From Apricaphanius iberus (taxonomy: Eukaryota > Chordata > Actinopteri > Cyprinodontiformes > Aphaniidae): a stretch of 64,000 bases of DNA. The stretch spans positions 4,221,001-4,285,000 of the forward strand of contig JAPXFQ010001003.1 of the NCBI GenBank assembly GCA_028564705.1, in the 5' to 3' direction. Positions 37,501-48,967 of this stretch are shown here, piece after piece. The notes beneath the pieces were generated by a model, which saw only the letters and a list, made by a program, of their open reading frames with translations, did no database searches and was not told where the DNA came from. Position 1 is the stretch's first letter; every line of letters starts with the position of its first letter. The translations under genes were made by a program, and so were the position numbers.

Positions 37501-39555
37501 CAAGTTGTCAATATTAGTTTAAACCTGTACATTTATATAATTCTGATCTATTGCTCTAAGCAAAGCACAGGTAAATAAGTTATGGCTTTGAAATGATCAG
37601 TAACAGTTATATCGTGTTGTCACTGGACTACAAGGAATAAAAATGTTTGCTTTAAATTGGTGAAATCTCCAGCGAAACTGGTAAAAAAAAAAATATTCTT
37701 AAAGTTGGATTCAATGAACAACCCTTGTGCCAAACCTGATGTGCAGTTAAAAATAAAATACACTAGATGGCGGTAGTATCACATCCATGTATGAGTCACT
37801 CCACAAGGTTTTGTTTCTACTTTAACTTTTTTTGCAAACTTTTTTTTTTCTCTGAGGCGAAATATTAGTTTTTTTCTGAGATCTGCACATCAGCCAAACA
37901 GATGTATATGCATTTAAACTGAAAGCACATTAGGTCTGACATTATTACAAGTCATAAAAGGTATTTGAATAGTTTACTTCCAGATATCCTGTCAATCTTT
38001 AATTTCCAAAGGCGTTCGACTTTTACCAAGAAAAAAAAAACGTTTTTATAGCAAAAACATAGGCAGAAAAAGGCAATAAATGGCAAAGAAGGTTAGATAT
38101 TTAGCTATATAGCAGTTATAGATATGTAATTGCTTAAAATAATAATCAAGCAAAATCATGTTAAACTGAACGGCGCTTTTCAAAACAAAGCTCAATTACA
38201 TTCAAACATTGAATGATTGAGCTCATTTATCGTGTCTTACAATAGAAGGATTTTAAAATAAATATGGATCCTTTATTTCAAATTTTACCAAGATTTACTT
38301 TAATAGTGATGAATTTTATATACACATACATAGATTTTTTTTATATGCCTTGAAGGAGAAATCCAAAAGAGATAACTATGCATATGACGACCTTCCTTTT
38401 TTTTAAATTAAATACAATTATAAAAGCTAATTTTACTGCTCCAAACTAACATGGTTATCATGTTATTTTATGTCAGATTATTCAGAGAGACTATTTGTAT
38501 GAGTTTTTTTTACAGTGAATTTTGCTTTTCCTATATTTAGGGAATCTAAATGCTTCACGTTGTGTGATTTGGAACATATTAAACAGTTGCAAGTTGTCTT
38601 CAGAGTAGGCACACAAGAACAAATAAGTCCTGGGGTTTATTCTGTTTTGCTTTGCTGAACAGGTGGGCTATGTTATTAAGATGGAATACTGCTGCCCCTC
38701 CTACCCATACTCAAAGGCTTTCACACATCACGTCTTGTCCCTGTCTTAGAAAGATTAATTGCTATAGTCAGAAGTGACAAATTTGACACGATGTGAGGTC
38801 CTTGTTAGGCATATTTAAGGTTTTATCACTGGGTGCAATGCAGTTTGATCAGTTTTGTGTGGGATTTGTTGTTTAGTGTCCTTCAGCTTAGAATCAGGAT
38901 GACACATCCAGCTCAGCAGTGATTACCACCAGCCATGAGAAATGTCTTAATTTTCTTGGCTGTCGATATGATACTGTAACAGGTTCTGCAGCAGGTATAA
39001 AAGATTCATTAAAAAAAATCATATGAACTTACCAGTATATATTTAAGCAGTGTTTCTGAGATCTGCTGAATATCTGTGTTGCATGGAGTCAGCCAACTTC
39101 AAACACATGTGTTTCGGTTCAGAACAATTAGACCATATTCTATAATTCCATTTCTTCAAGATGCCTCTTGTTTACTGTGTTGGGGTTCACTTCCTAAATT
39201 AAAACATCCATTTCAAGGGCATTGAAGTATTCTAACATATGTCATCCATGATCCCTGGTATATGATAAGTATTTTATGGAAGCACTCAGATTTTCTGAAC
39301 CATGTCTAGCACACCCCATTTTGGATTCTCAGAAAGGAGTTCACTCTTATTCCAAATGAATGACCTCCAATACAGCTATGTTTCTGAACATGCCCCTTTC
39401 AGGTAAACCTTCAGTAACATAAGCAGCTTGCATGTTATAATTCTACTACTCTATGGCATCTGCATCTACTAATGAATTGTCATTTAAAACTGTAGGAGGC
39501 ATGGTGGAAGATTTTTTTTTAGTGTTTGGAAACCACCGATTTTGCAAGTTGTCCC
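37501..39555. other. no gene recognised
   Basis: AT-rich, non-coding sequence with no supported feature. Confidence 0.55.
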
Positions 39556-39584
39556 ATTTATTTATTTATTTATTTATTTGTTTT

Positions 39585-39820
39585 TACCGTGTCATGTCTG
39601 GCAGTGTGGTATTCAGAATTGGCATCTGAGTACCAGCTGTATGCCCAACAGATTTATTTTGTCAAGCACAGTATGACAGCTTTTGCTATAGTACTCCACT
39701 TGATATGTGTGAAAAAATCTTTATTCGAGATTGCTGTGGGTTTCATTTCTTGAAGTTATTGATATATGGATATAGAAATAAAAAAAGAAGAGCGAAGAAA
39801 GAAAGAAAGAAAGAAAGATG
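39585..39820 (+). mobile_element. unclassified dispersed repeat, copy 3
   Basis: CATGTCTGGCAGTGTGGTAT, ATGCCCAACAGATTTATTTT, GACAGCTTTTGCTATAGTAC, CCACTTGATATGTG and a GAAA-rich end (GAAA units at about 39795-39818) match the minus-strand copy at 9065-9296. An ATTT run (39556-39579) precedes it. Family unknown. Confidence 0.7.
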
Positions 39821-39839
39821 AAGAACAAACAACCAACAA

Positions 39840-40849
39840 AACAGAGCAACATAAACAAAAATCAAATAATATAAACTAAGAGCCACACATCCACAACAAA
39901 CAAAAATGGGTATATGGGTACAACAACGTCACTGAAAAGGTTTTGGCACCAATTATCTGTTGATGATAACCTCAGCCCAAGAATGTATATGTAAACACCA
40001 ATGTCCCCACACATATGTGTGTATTTGTGTGAGCATGCTGGTGCATATAAAGTTACCCCGTACAAGTTATTGATAACTAGTGTTAGGTGCTGTCAATCCG
40101 TCCTACAGGAATCGACACAGACATGAAGGGGGACGGGGACACAGACGTCCAGAGGGCCCCAGAGCCTGGAAGGCAGTACGTCTCCCTTGGTGTGCTGGTG
40201 TAAATGTTTGTGGTTAAGAGAGAAGTTATGTATGAATGTGTCTGTGTGTCTGTCTACCTGTCAGGTTAGATCCTCTGCTTCCCCCTCTGCTTCCCACTCG
40301 CCTGGCGCATCTCTGGCCCTTTCGGTGGCTCAGCGGGGGTCAGAGCTAGTGCTCATATCTCCTGCCTGTTCTGTGGGTTCCAGGCCTGGTCTGTTCATTC
40401 GTGGGTTTCACTGGCCTTGGTTTGGTGCCTGGTCTCGGTGCTCTGCGTGGGACGATCTGGACCTGGGAGCTGGTAGATCTTGATGTTCAAGTATTGGCAG
40501 GGTGTGGCCTAGGGAGGTCGTACGTCCACTGTCGTTCCTGCGGCACCTCAATGTGGGTGGGTCAGGGTTGGGGTGTCAGCAGTGGGGGGTCGTCCGTTGG
40601 CCAGCTGCAGTACCCCCGGTTTTGCTGCACCGGCAGTGTCCCCTGTCGGCTGATCCCTGGTCGGGGCCCTGGTGGAGTGTGGTGCAGGGTCTCCAGGTCC
40701 TGGAACGGGCTTATTTGGTTGCTGGCGGAGCACATGGGCTCGCCCCTGCGGCCTCCTTGGCCCCTTCATTGTAGCTGCTGGATGTTACCCAGTACTTCCC
40801 ACTGTCCCTCTCTTCAGGGTGTGGTCGGCAATGCCTTAGTCCGCCTGGG
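39840..40849. repeat. GC-rich segment of unknown origin, probably repeat
   Basis: Bases about 40100-40849 are strongly GC-rich compared with the AT-rich surroundings. They are made of phrases rich in CCTGG, GGTCTGG and TGGGT. Open frames exist in several frames on both strands, the mark of stop-poor GC-rich DNA rather than a gene. It lies between dispersed-repeat copy 3 and a SINE-like segment, so I infer transposon-derived sequence. I cannot name the family. Confidence 0.45.
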
Positions 40850-41107
40850 ACTCCTATGGTGGAAGGTTAACACTATTGTATTGCAGCAAAAAGTTCCACG
40901 ACCAGTATCTTTCTATGTGGATTTTGAGAATGTGTGGATTCTGTCAGGTTACTCTAGGTTCTGCCCAAAAACATGCAAGTTAGATAAATTTGTCACCGTG
41001 CCCTTCGGTGTAACTGTGTTTGTCTGATTCCCTGTCACGGACAGGCAACCTGTCCAAAGTGTGCCCTGCCTAGTGCGCAATGACTGTGGGAGAGACACCA
41101 GTCCTAC
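40850..41107 (+). mobile_element. degenerate tRNA-SINE
   Basis: GGTGGAAGGTTAACACTATT, GCAGCAAAAAGTTCC, CTGTCAGGTTACTCTAGG, CCCAAAAACATGCAAGTTAG and CCTGTCCAAAGTGTGCCCTG follow the order of the SINE at 22232 with many changes. The promoter boxes are destroyed. Confidence 0.72.
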
Positions 41108-42647
41108 AACAACCCTGCAAGGATAATCAATTACGGCAAATTCAATGATAATTATGTGTAGCCATTTTATGGCCATTTACAGCTGTGTATTTGTGCTATA
41201 AAACCTATTTCATAAACAAATATTTCAAGCAAAAAGCAGTTAACTACCCCAAGTCAGACATTGACTTTCAATAACATTGTCCACAGAACCCTAAAATAAA
41301 AAGAAATCTGAAAAATCCTTTTAAGTATTCGTGTACTTTAATCTTGGTGTGTAGTTGTTTTTAATGGTTTTTGTGTTTTATTGAAAAGATTTCCAGCCCT
41401 TTATACAGTGTAAGACTGAAGTAGCTCCCAGGACTCATGTGGCTCTTAATATTACATCCCGTTTTATATCAGGGTTGTTTGTGTAAAATAATCCACTTGG
41501 ACAAAGTTTTTTTCTACACAGGATTGAGCTGGAGCTCCTCCAGCAGCTTGCTGCCCATTTTGGAGGCAGAATGCAAATAAACTTGTGAAGTAGTGGGGAA
41601 ATAAGGTAGCCTGCGGTGAGACTCAAAGTCAAATAATCATTTTAAAAAAATAACTTGGCCTTTGTTGAAGATTACCAGCTTTCTTTTTTTTATTGAAAAA
41701 TATAGCTGTTATTTCAAAGAAAAGAAGGAGAAGTGAATATATTAATATGAAGTAAAATCAGAATTGGAATGAGAGATAAAAACAGTACATACTTGGCATA
41801 ACAATACAGCCACAATACAAAAAAAATCCCACTAAAGATGAGCTTTGAGCCAGTTGTTAACCTTTTTTAACCCTCAAACAAACAAAAAACACTGCAGTGA
41901 AGGAGAGGAGAATTTGGGCAGACCTTGGGCAGGCAGTTTTTGCAAATTTTCAGCATAATTTATTCTAGTTTTTGGTGATTCCCTTCAGAAAGAAACAACA
42001 AATTGACAAAAAAGAAGAATTTCAGTGCAATTAAGTATACTTTTCATAATTCTGCAATTATCAGTATCTATAACACAAACAGTTCATGTCAGTGGACCTG
42101 TGTAAATAGTTGAAACCTTGCAAGTACAATCTGACCACAAACTTTCCATTTTGCCTTAAAGTCTCCAACATTACTCTGGTTCTCTCACTATTATAACAGT
42201 CGGTCACACTGCTGATAACGGAGATTGTTCTCTGGAGTTATTAATGGCACTAATTACAAAACCTGACATCAAAAAACGCAGATAATGAGTGTTTCTGTTG
42301 TTTTTACAAGTTTGATTTTTTCCTGATGAAAATGAGAAAGAATGCTCTTTCATATCACAAACATAGATTTCACAGTTCATCAGAAAGATCTCCTAATTTG
42401 TCCGAAATAAAAAGATGAAAACTCAAACTTTATTGCATTTATATTTTGGGATTTTCTCCTTACGGATTCCATTGTTAAAGTGATTAGTTCGTGCTTAGCT
42501 GTTTTTGTTTTGTTTTTGCTTTTCTGGCATGGCGCCAGCAAGTGAACAGTAGTTTCTTATCTCCGCCTTATAACAGAAACATAATAAACAGTAATCATTC
42601 CTTTTTTTTTGGTTGGTCAATACGTGTAAATTTTGGTGAGATATGAC

Positions 42648-42648
42648 T

Positions 42649-42679
<31 letters not shown>
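42648..42679 (+). repeat. T11-G21 homopolymer junction
   Basis: Eleven T residues run directly into twenty-one G residues with no spacer. A tract of this length can form G-quadruplex or triplex DNA and is prone to length error in sequencing. Confidence 0.95.
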
Positions 42680-42680
<1 letters not shown>

Positions 42681-43669
42681 TGATGGAAGGAGATGCTGTT
42701 CAAAAAACATCTAACACTTTCTCAGTGTTTCTCTTGACATGCAGTGGGTGCTTTGATGGTTTGCTCTCTAATCTGGAAACTTTACCTGCTGGTTACCATA
42801 GTGACCCCACATAAGTAAATAAACTTGTGATGCTGAAAATCCCAAAACTGAACCCAGTTATCTTCCTAACCTACCTGCTTCTTTATTGCTTCTCAGAAAT
42901 GTCAGCTGGCATTCACAAACATCATCTGCTGCTAAAACTGTCTTTATAAACTACACTGGTGATTTTAGTGCATCAGTTCACAGAGAAGAACTTGTATGTA
43001 AAATATTTCTCTCTGAATTGTAATGCTCTACAGGAACTTAACACAGCAGAGGGAGGATTGCACATTTTGTGGAATACTTTAAGTGGCATGCAGCTGACAA
43101 AACCAAACATTCCTGACAGATTTGATTTACGGAGCCAATTACGAGCCCGTCTGGTGGGGGTGTGGGGAACAAAACTTTTTAAGTGTTGTTATCAAACCCA
43201 AACACCTTCAAGAAGTCGAGGTTTAACATACATGCCAATTTCCTCCAGATAACTTTATATGTAGAGGCTTCTTCTTCTTTAGGCAGAATGGCACAGCATC
43301 CGGATTCTCTGTACGCACACCTGCATCCGTTCCACATCCGAAAATTCAAAGCTCCCATTTGTTAAAGGTGGCAATCAGTTTTATAACACAAGATTAAATA
43401 AAAAGGTCACATTTCTTCCAGGTGTAGTAAAGTACACCTTTCTAATTTAGAGCTGGGCCTGAACTGTAAAAGCAGAACCTGACAGAGACATAAAAAGCTG
43501 AAGATGAAAAAGCCCATCCATCTGTTCCTGAAGCAGATCCAGCTGGTAAGGGGAGCTGGAAGTCCAACACATTTAATGAACAAACCGGACCATCTCACAC
43601 AACTTGGTTAAAATTCTACCATGTCATTTGACTTTAAGAGAGAAAGTCAATATCATGACCTTTTTTTCA

Positions 43670-43699
<30 letters not shown>
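43670..43699 (+). repeat. G30 homopolymer
   Basis: Thirty consecutive G residues are preceded by T7 and CA. This is the longest mononucleotide run in the window, and its exact length should be treated as uncertain. Confidence 0.95.
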
Positions 43700-43700
<1 letters not shown>

Positions 43701-43984
43701 CAGCTCAGCAGATCTGTTTCTTTCTCAGAGACTAGAGACGTAAAGACTTTCTGTTACCTGCACTTTAACACTTTACAGAGTTTTTCTGTCCCCTTCTGCT
43801 TTCACAAACATGCCACACACTCTAAAACTAACTGTCGATACTCTCCCCATTAAAACGGCAGGTTAAAACTTTTGCACCATTATAAATAACTTAAAACTTT
43901 TACCACATATATAAACTAACATTCATCCTACAAAAGTTGATAAAAATATAAAGGAAAGAAAAACCATGAAAAGCCACAATAAAC

Positions 43985-44500
43985 TGGTTCCAAAAGTGTG
44001 TGCACCCTTAAACTATATCGAAGCAGTTTTTGATTTAGTTTCAACAAATCCACCATATTGGGGTGAAATCTCTTCAACGAGATTCAGTTCAGGATATATG
44101 GGGAACTAAAACAAAAAAATCTTGGAAATAATTACCATTTCTTAGTTGTAACACTTGGATTCACTGTGATACTGTGAAATGTAATCCCTCCTAATCTTCA
44201 GTTTTCTAGCAGACAGCTTAAGGTTTTGGGCCAAAGCAGACGATTCATAACTATCTACCTTGATGATAAACTTAGTTCCAACTTAGGAAAAGAAACAAAA
44301 AGTTGAGTGCCTGGTGCTGCCACCATGTATGGTGTAGGTATGGTGTTCTTGCATTAAGTTTGTTTTTATTTCATACCAAATATTTGGAATTCTGGCCAAA
44401 AAATTTGAGTTTACTTTGAGCCGATCATAAATTGTTTTCCCATAAAGTTCTTGATATATATTTTTAGGAAGAATATAATTCTATATTTAAACTCTACTCC
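43985..44500. mobile_element. probable DNA-transposon remnant
   Basis: AAAAGTGTGTGCACCCTTAA, GTGCCTGGTGCTGCCACCAT and ATTCTGGCCAAAAAATTTGA resemble parts of dispersed fish DNA transposons. No ends were found. If correct, the cdc42ep4 3' UTR probably ends before or within it. Confidence 0.4.
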
Positions 44501-45884
44501 TTGTAAAAAATACATGTAAAAATATGACTAGGACTTTTATCTCCGGTTGATTTGACTCACTGTAATGGATGGAAGGTTTGAACTAAAGATTGTTGAAGAC
44601 TGCCTGTTGACTCAAAAGAGGCTTAAACCGAATAGGGTGAATTCACATATATTGGGAAAAGATTAGGAAAAAGTTATAAACCGATGCAAAGCCTCGCAAT
44701 GCATTGGCTATTGCAGCTTTTAATGTTATTTTTCTTCCCCTTTAACAGATAAGTTCATTTATAGAGGAAAATGCTGCATTATGTGGAAATGAGTTTTCAA
44801 AACCCCAAAAATCTGGCATTCTAAGAGTTGTGTTGGCTTTTAAGAGCCACCATACCAATTTCCTTTAATGATGAGAAATCGTACATTCATCTATCTTCAA
44901 AAACAAACCCAAAACTCCTGCTCATTGAAAAGAAAATAGAATTACATACAAAAAGCCCCTTGCAATTTACAGAACCCACAATGTTGCACAACAATTTTGT
45001 TGTGCATCAGTACCATGAGAAAGCACAAAAACTGATGAATTATGATTTCTTGAATACAAGACCTTTTGTTATTTAAAAATGATGGAATGGACAAAATCAG
45101 ATGTTGAGTCCAGTACTTACAGTCATTGAGATTGATCACATGATAGTACCATAAATTAGTGCCCCAACCGAATAAATCAAAAATCTTTAAGACTCCAAAG
45201 TTAACATCACAGCTAATCAGTCTCTTAGAAAAACAATTGAAAAAAATATTTTACAGCTGACAGATCAATTTCAGATAGAGGGAAATATAATAAACCCTCC
45301 TCAGGCATAAGAGGCTATGCTTAACCGGCTTCTTAGTGTCTGTACAGAAAATGATTTAAGAATAGAAAACTCAAGATATGAGCAAAAGTAATAACTATCC
45401 GTGTAGTGTCTACACCTTCCAGCCGCTGGGATTACAAACCTATCTGTTTCATTTCTAGTTCTTTACCTCCACATTTACTGGAATCTTACAACACATCCAC
45501 ACTGTCCATTCTCACGGTTTGTTCTCTAATCTTGCTGCCGCCTTTTCCTTCCTTTTAAAATTGGTGATTTTCCCTGGTGATTTTTCTTCGCCTTTATCGT
45601 TTCACACTTGTGAAACAAAAATTACCCTCAGTTGACATCTGGTAAAAATAGCATCAAACAGCCGAAACTAATTTAAACATTTAAAACAGTCTTGTTTGTC
45701 AGTCTACTTGCTATAAAGTGAAAAAAGGCTTAATAGGTTTTATATATAGTGTTGATAAAACTGGTCTAACATTAGTCTGATCTACAGTGAGTAAAATACT
45801 CACTTGACCCTGACAGTAACCCCCTCCTATGATGGCCTTCTAAAATTCAGTTCCTCCCATATATGGCACAGACTTCTGCTGTAT
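44365..45884 (-). other. likely cdc42ep4 3' UTR (end not fixed)
   Basis: No coding sequence follows the TAG stop at 45887-45885. The first canonical AATAAA that I find downstream on the minus strand is at 44370-44365, which would give a 3' UTR of about 1.5 kb. Variant signals (ATTAAA) occur earlier, near 44720, so the true end is uncertain. Confidence 0.4.
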
Positions 45885-46880
45885 CTAAACCCTAATCTCA
45901 TCATCCTCCTGATCCATGAAGGCGAAGTCATCCTCCCCGCGTGGCGAACTGTACTTGGCACTGTCCGTGTCGCCATCATGGTGGTTGTACTGAGGTTTTT
46001 CTGAACCAGAGCTGGACACGGAGCAGCTATCCATGTTGTGGTGGTTGTTCCTATAATTTAGCTCCGGGATGTGGGGATCTGCAGTGATCTTCTGTTGTGG
46101 CTGGTATTCACTGCGAGGTGGTCTTGAAGGTGCCTGTTCCTCTGCGTCGTCGTCATCGATGTGAGGAATGTGGGATGGTGATGCGTGCTCCTCACTGGCT
46201 TTGTCTTCCTCAAAGCCGAGGTCGTCCTCTTCCCAGCTTTTCTTCTCCATCACGCTCAGGATATCCCCAAGCATTGAAGGGCCCAAGTCGATGTGGAAGG
46301 ACATCACGGATTCTGCATGCTTCATCCCACTTCCTTTGGGCATGGACGGAGGCAGGTCTTTTAGTTCACCGAAATCGCGTTCAACAAGCTCAGCGTCTAT
46401 CGTGGCCATAGCTGCCCCTCCGTTCATTGGCTTGTTTTGTATCTCTGCCAGCGTCTTCATGGGACTGGAGGAGGCACTTTTCGGCAGTTGATTGCCTTTG
46501 TTTGAACTTTCCTCGTTCAGGTAAGGCAGGGATGTGGCGGTTTTTACAAACTGAGATGAGCCAACAGAAGGCAGTGTTGCACTGTACTCATACTTGTCTA
46601 CTCTGTTCACAGAATGGGACCTTTTGCTGCTTCTGAAGGTGCGGGACAGCAGACCTGGTTTGGGACCTGGCGAGCCCTCCTTTGGGTGTGGCTCCCTTGG
46701 AGGTTCCCCTGATCGGGTGCTGAGAAATGAAGTGTCTCCGAAGGTGTCCCCGCCTCGACCCACGTGCATGGTGTGACGGAAGTCCCCCAAAGGATGGCTG
46801 ATCATTTCAGGCTTCAGGTCACCCCGAGACCTCCTCTTCGACTGGTTGGAGTTGTGCACCAGCTGCTTGAGAATAGGCAT
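45885..46880 (-). CDS. cdc42ep4: CDC42 effector protein 4 (Borg4), complete
   Basis: This 331-residue protein is an adaptor that binds GTP-loaded CDC42 (and related Rho GTPases) and links it to septins and actin to shape cells. The N-terminus MPILKQLV...SKRRSR is typical of the family. The CRIB motif follows at residues 27-44 (ISHPLGDFRHTMHVGRGG), with the invariant Ile-Ser-x-Pro and the two His. A conserved SxLSRTFRSSKRS basic stretch lies at about 79-89. The Borg-homology block at 186-211 reads MKHAESVMSFHIDLGPSMLG, then DILSVM. The C-terminal FMDQEDDEIRV ends as in CDC42EP4, which separates it from other CDC42EP paralogues. The acidic region around 217-250 is low complexity. The whole frame is in one exon, as is usual for the gene. 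Which teleost duplicate (a or b) cannot be told. No defect is seen. Confidence 0.96.
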   Translation of the reverse strand: MPILKQLVHNSNQSKRRSRGDLKPEMISHPLGDFRHTMHVGRGGDTFGDTSFLSTRSGEPPREPHPKEGSPGPKPGLLSRTFRSSKRSHSVNRVDKYEYSATLPSVGSSQFVKTATSLPYLNEESSNKGNQLPKSASSSPMKTLAEIQNKPMNGGAAMATIDAELVERDFGELKDLPPSMPKGSGMKHAESVMSFHIDLGPSMLGDILSVMEKKSWEEDDLGFEEDKASEEHASPSHIPHIDDDDAEEQAPSRPPRSEYQPQQKITADPHIPELNYRNNHHNMDSCSVSSSGSEKPQYNHHDGDTDSAKYSSPRGEDDFAFMDQEDDEIRV

Positions 46881-47049
46881 GATGGCAGTCTTTCAGTTAT
46901 GATCCAAATCACAAACTGGGCTGTTAGTTCCTTTATAAAGTTCCTTGTGATTTTACAGGATTTTATCACAACAAGCGTAGTTCCAGCTGTTTAGAGTTTG
47001 AAGCCATTTTGATCCTTCAGTTCAGGTTTCATTTTGTGCTTGAAGTCGT
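46881..47049 (-). other. cdc42ep4: cdc42ep4 5' UTR part of coding exon, with splice acceptor
   Basis: On the minus strand a pyrimidine-rich stretch ending TTGTTCCTTAG (AG at 47051-47050) marks the acceptor, so the exon begins at 47049. The 169-base leader to the ATG at 46880 holds two upstream ATGs. The start context GCCATCATGC has A at -3. The upstream non-coding exon and promoter are not identifiable and may lie to the right of the window. Confidence 0.75.
46966..47032 (-). promoter_or_regulatory. two overlapping upstream ORFs in cdc42ep4 leader
   Basis: An ATG at 47032 opens a 13-codon frame (MKPELKDQNGFKL, stop at 46993-46991). A second ATG at 47007 opens another 13-codon frame in a different register (MASNSKQLELRLL, stop at 46968-46966). 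Both end upstream of the main ATG. They could lower translation of the main frame; this is inference from position only. Confidence 0.6.
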
Positions 47050-47051
47050 CT

Positions 47052-47976
47052 AAGGAACAAAGCAAAAGAAATGTTAATGTGATTTCAGTGTTTCTACAAC
47101 GACTGAACAAAAACTTGGCAGGCAATGTGGAAAGTTTTACAGACTTGTTAATTCCAATAGAAATTTGTCTATGAAGTTTATTGAGACATCCAGGAAGTGA
47201 TATGCTACTTCAAGAGTATTCTTTAAAAGATTAAAGCAATTAATGAAAATGTAAGATCTGCCTTTAGGAACTTGTCCAGACAGCTTTGTCCATGTATAGC
47301 AAAGCTAACTATCATGGAAAATGTTTGCTGCTTTACCACTTCCAGTGGTTCCAAGCTAGGAAACATCTTTTATGCCAAAAAAACTTCAAGGGTGTTATAT
47401 AATGGTGAAAGAGGCCGTCTAACTACAAGCACGTTTACCCAACACCAATCCAATAGGGAGAAAGGACACCACTGAAGTAGATTTCCATTCAAATTTGTTC
47501 TTTTCCTTCGATACATTTTTGTGCCCTATTTCTCGACTGTCTCCTTCTGTTTTTCCCATCCACTGCAGTGTCTGCTGTGATTTAGTTCCCATTTAGGCCC
47601 CTGACTGTTACATAACCAGAAAGAGACATTAGACTGGGAGCCAGAGCAACTCAAGCTTGAAATAATAAAAGAACAGGGGGGAAAAGAAGAGCAGAGAAGT
47701 TTTGCAGTATTTCTTCAGAATAGTACGACTTAAACCACAGATGATAAAGAACAGATCCCCCACCCCCTGACCAGAAAAAAGAAAATATGTTGACTTTAAA
47801 GTCAAGGTCTTAGGTGGAAATGTGCTAAGCACTGATGCCAAAGTCCGGCGTCCAAAGGTAGCATATTAACTGTTCGGCAAGCTTTGTTAAGCATTCTTGG
47901 CTCCATTGTCTTCACTTTGTTCTTTTCACATGCCTTTACATATTTTTTTTCTCAATATCACACAATAAAATGGATG
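47052..47976. other. probable cdc42ep4 intron, no feature
   Basis: Sequence immediately upstream of the cdc42ep4 acceptor. It is non-coding with no recognised repeat. Confidence 0.5.
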
Positions 47977-47984
47977 TAACTACA

Positions 47985-48959
47985 TAGGGCTGGCATGACA
48001 ATATAGAAAAAGAGCATATCGATAAAGAAAACAGTGATATTGATCAATATCAATAATTAGCGATAACTATCACAAAATGTAGAAAAGGTATTTTTAGTGC
48101 CTCCCTGGTCATTTTGTTACTCTTCAATTGACAAATTTTAACTAAGAATTAAATTAAGTCATTTTTCAAACACTTAAAAAAAAAATCATAACTAAGTTTG
48201 TAAGACACAGAAACAAATCAAGAGACCCCAGTAACATCAGTAAATACAAAGAAAAGAGTAATGTTATTTTTTTAAATTGTCAATAACTTAAACTAAAGGC
48301 TTATCTTAATGCATTTTAATCTTTTAAACATTTTATGATACTTTATTATATTAATGGCTGAAACCTTTGGTTTAATAGGCAATAAAGCTTATCCAAAATC
48401 AGTTCAGCTGCTAAAGCTAACCAGCTACTCACCTATACCAAAGTGTAGGCCAGACCTATACTCCTGGCTAGGTCTCCTGTGTCTCTGTAACAGTGATTTG
48501 TTGCGAGCCACGGTAGTGGAGTCCTGTTTAAGACAACTGACTGTAGTAATTTATTAAGATCATCATTACTACATTATGTTTTAGTGCGTGGAGGATCGGT
48601 TTAAAACGGGACGCAACATTTACCTGAGCTACTCAAACATCTTTCCGAGACAACTTCTTCCTTGCTGTGACATCTGACCAATGTGAAGTTAGTTTTACGA
48701 CGATGGCTCGCTTAGGAAATATATAAACAAATTCTGTTGAAGCTCAAGTCATTTCTTCTTTTTTGTAGTTTGAAAGGAGAGATCGACAGGTGACAGAGCT
48801 GCCTGGGTCTGCGTTAATGATTAATTCAGAGTAGGTACATAATAAAAAAATGAGGGGGAAAGGACTTATTTTATTTTTTTAATCAATCCTTTTTTTTTAA
48901 TCGCACCACACGTCTATAGATTGATAGATATTGCTATCAAATCGAATCGTCCAGCCCCA
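47985..48959. mobile_element. hAT-like non-autonomous transposon
   Basis: 975 bases are bounded by a perfect 8-bp direct repeat TAACTACA (47977-47984 and 48960-48967), the hAT target size. The ends are inverted: TAGGGCTGGCATGACAA on the left and TGGGGCTGGACGATTCG on the right read inward. The interior is AT-rich with ATCGATA-type stretches near both ends and has no transposase. It sits in the probable first intron of cdc42ep4. Confidence 0.85.
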
Positions 48960-48967
48960 TAACTACA

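Larger units (their letters stand above)
41108..43980. other. no gene recognised; two long G runs
   Basis: Non-coding sequence. It contains the G21 and G30 homopolymers listed separately. A minus-strand stretch near 41530-41570 can encode a 14-codon peptide starting MGSKLLEELQ, but without further exon evidence. Confidence 0.5.

Noticed and set aside
40187..41027. Long overlapping open frames (up to 208 codons)
   Set aside because: Several frames are open at once in GC-rich DNA, with no domain and no splice context; treated as repeat-derived.
41524..41575. 14-codon minus-strand peptide MGSKLLEELQLNPV with a myristoylation-like start
   Set aside because: Too short, stops at once and has no good donor to continue it; probably chance.
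46097..46776. Plus-strand open frames over cdc42ep4
   Set aside because: Antisense to the well-supported cdc42ep4 coding exon.
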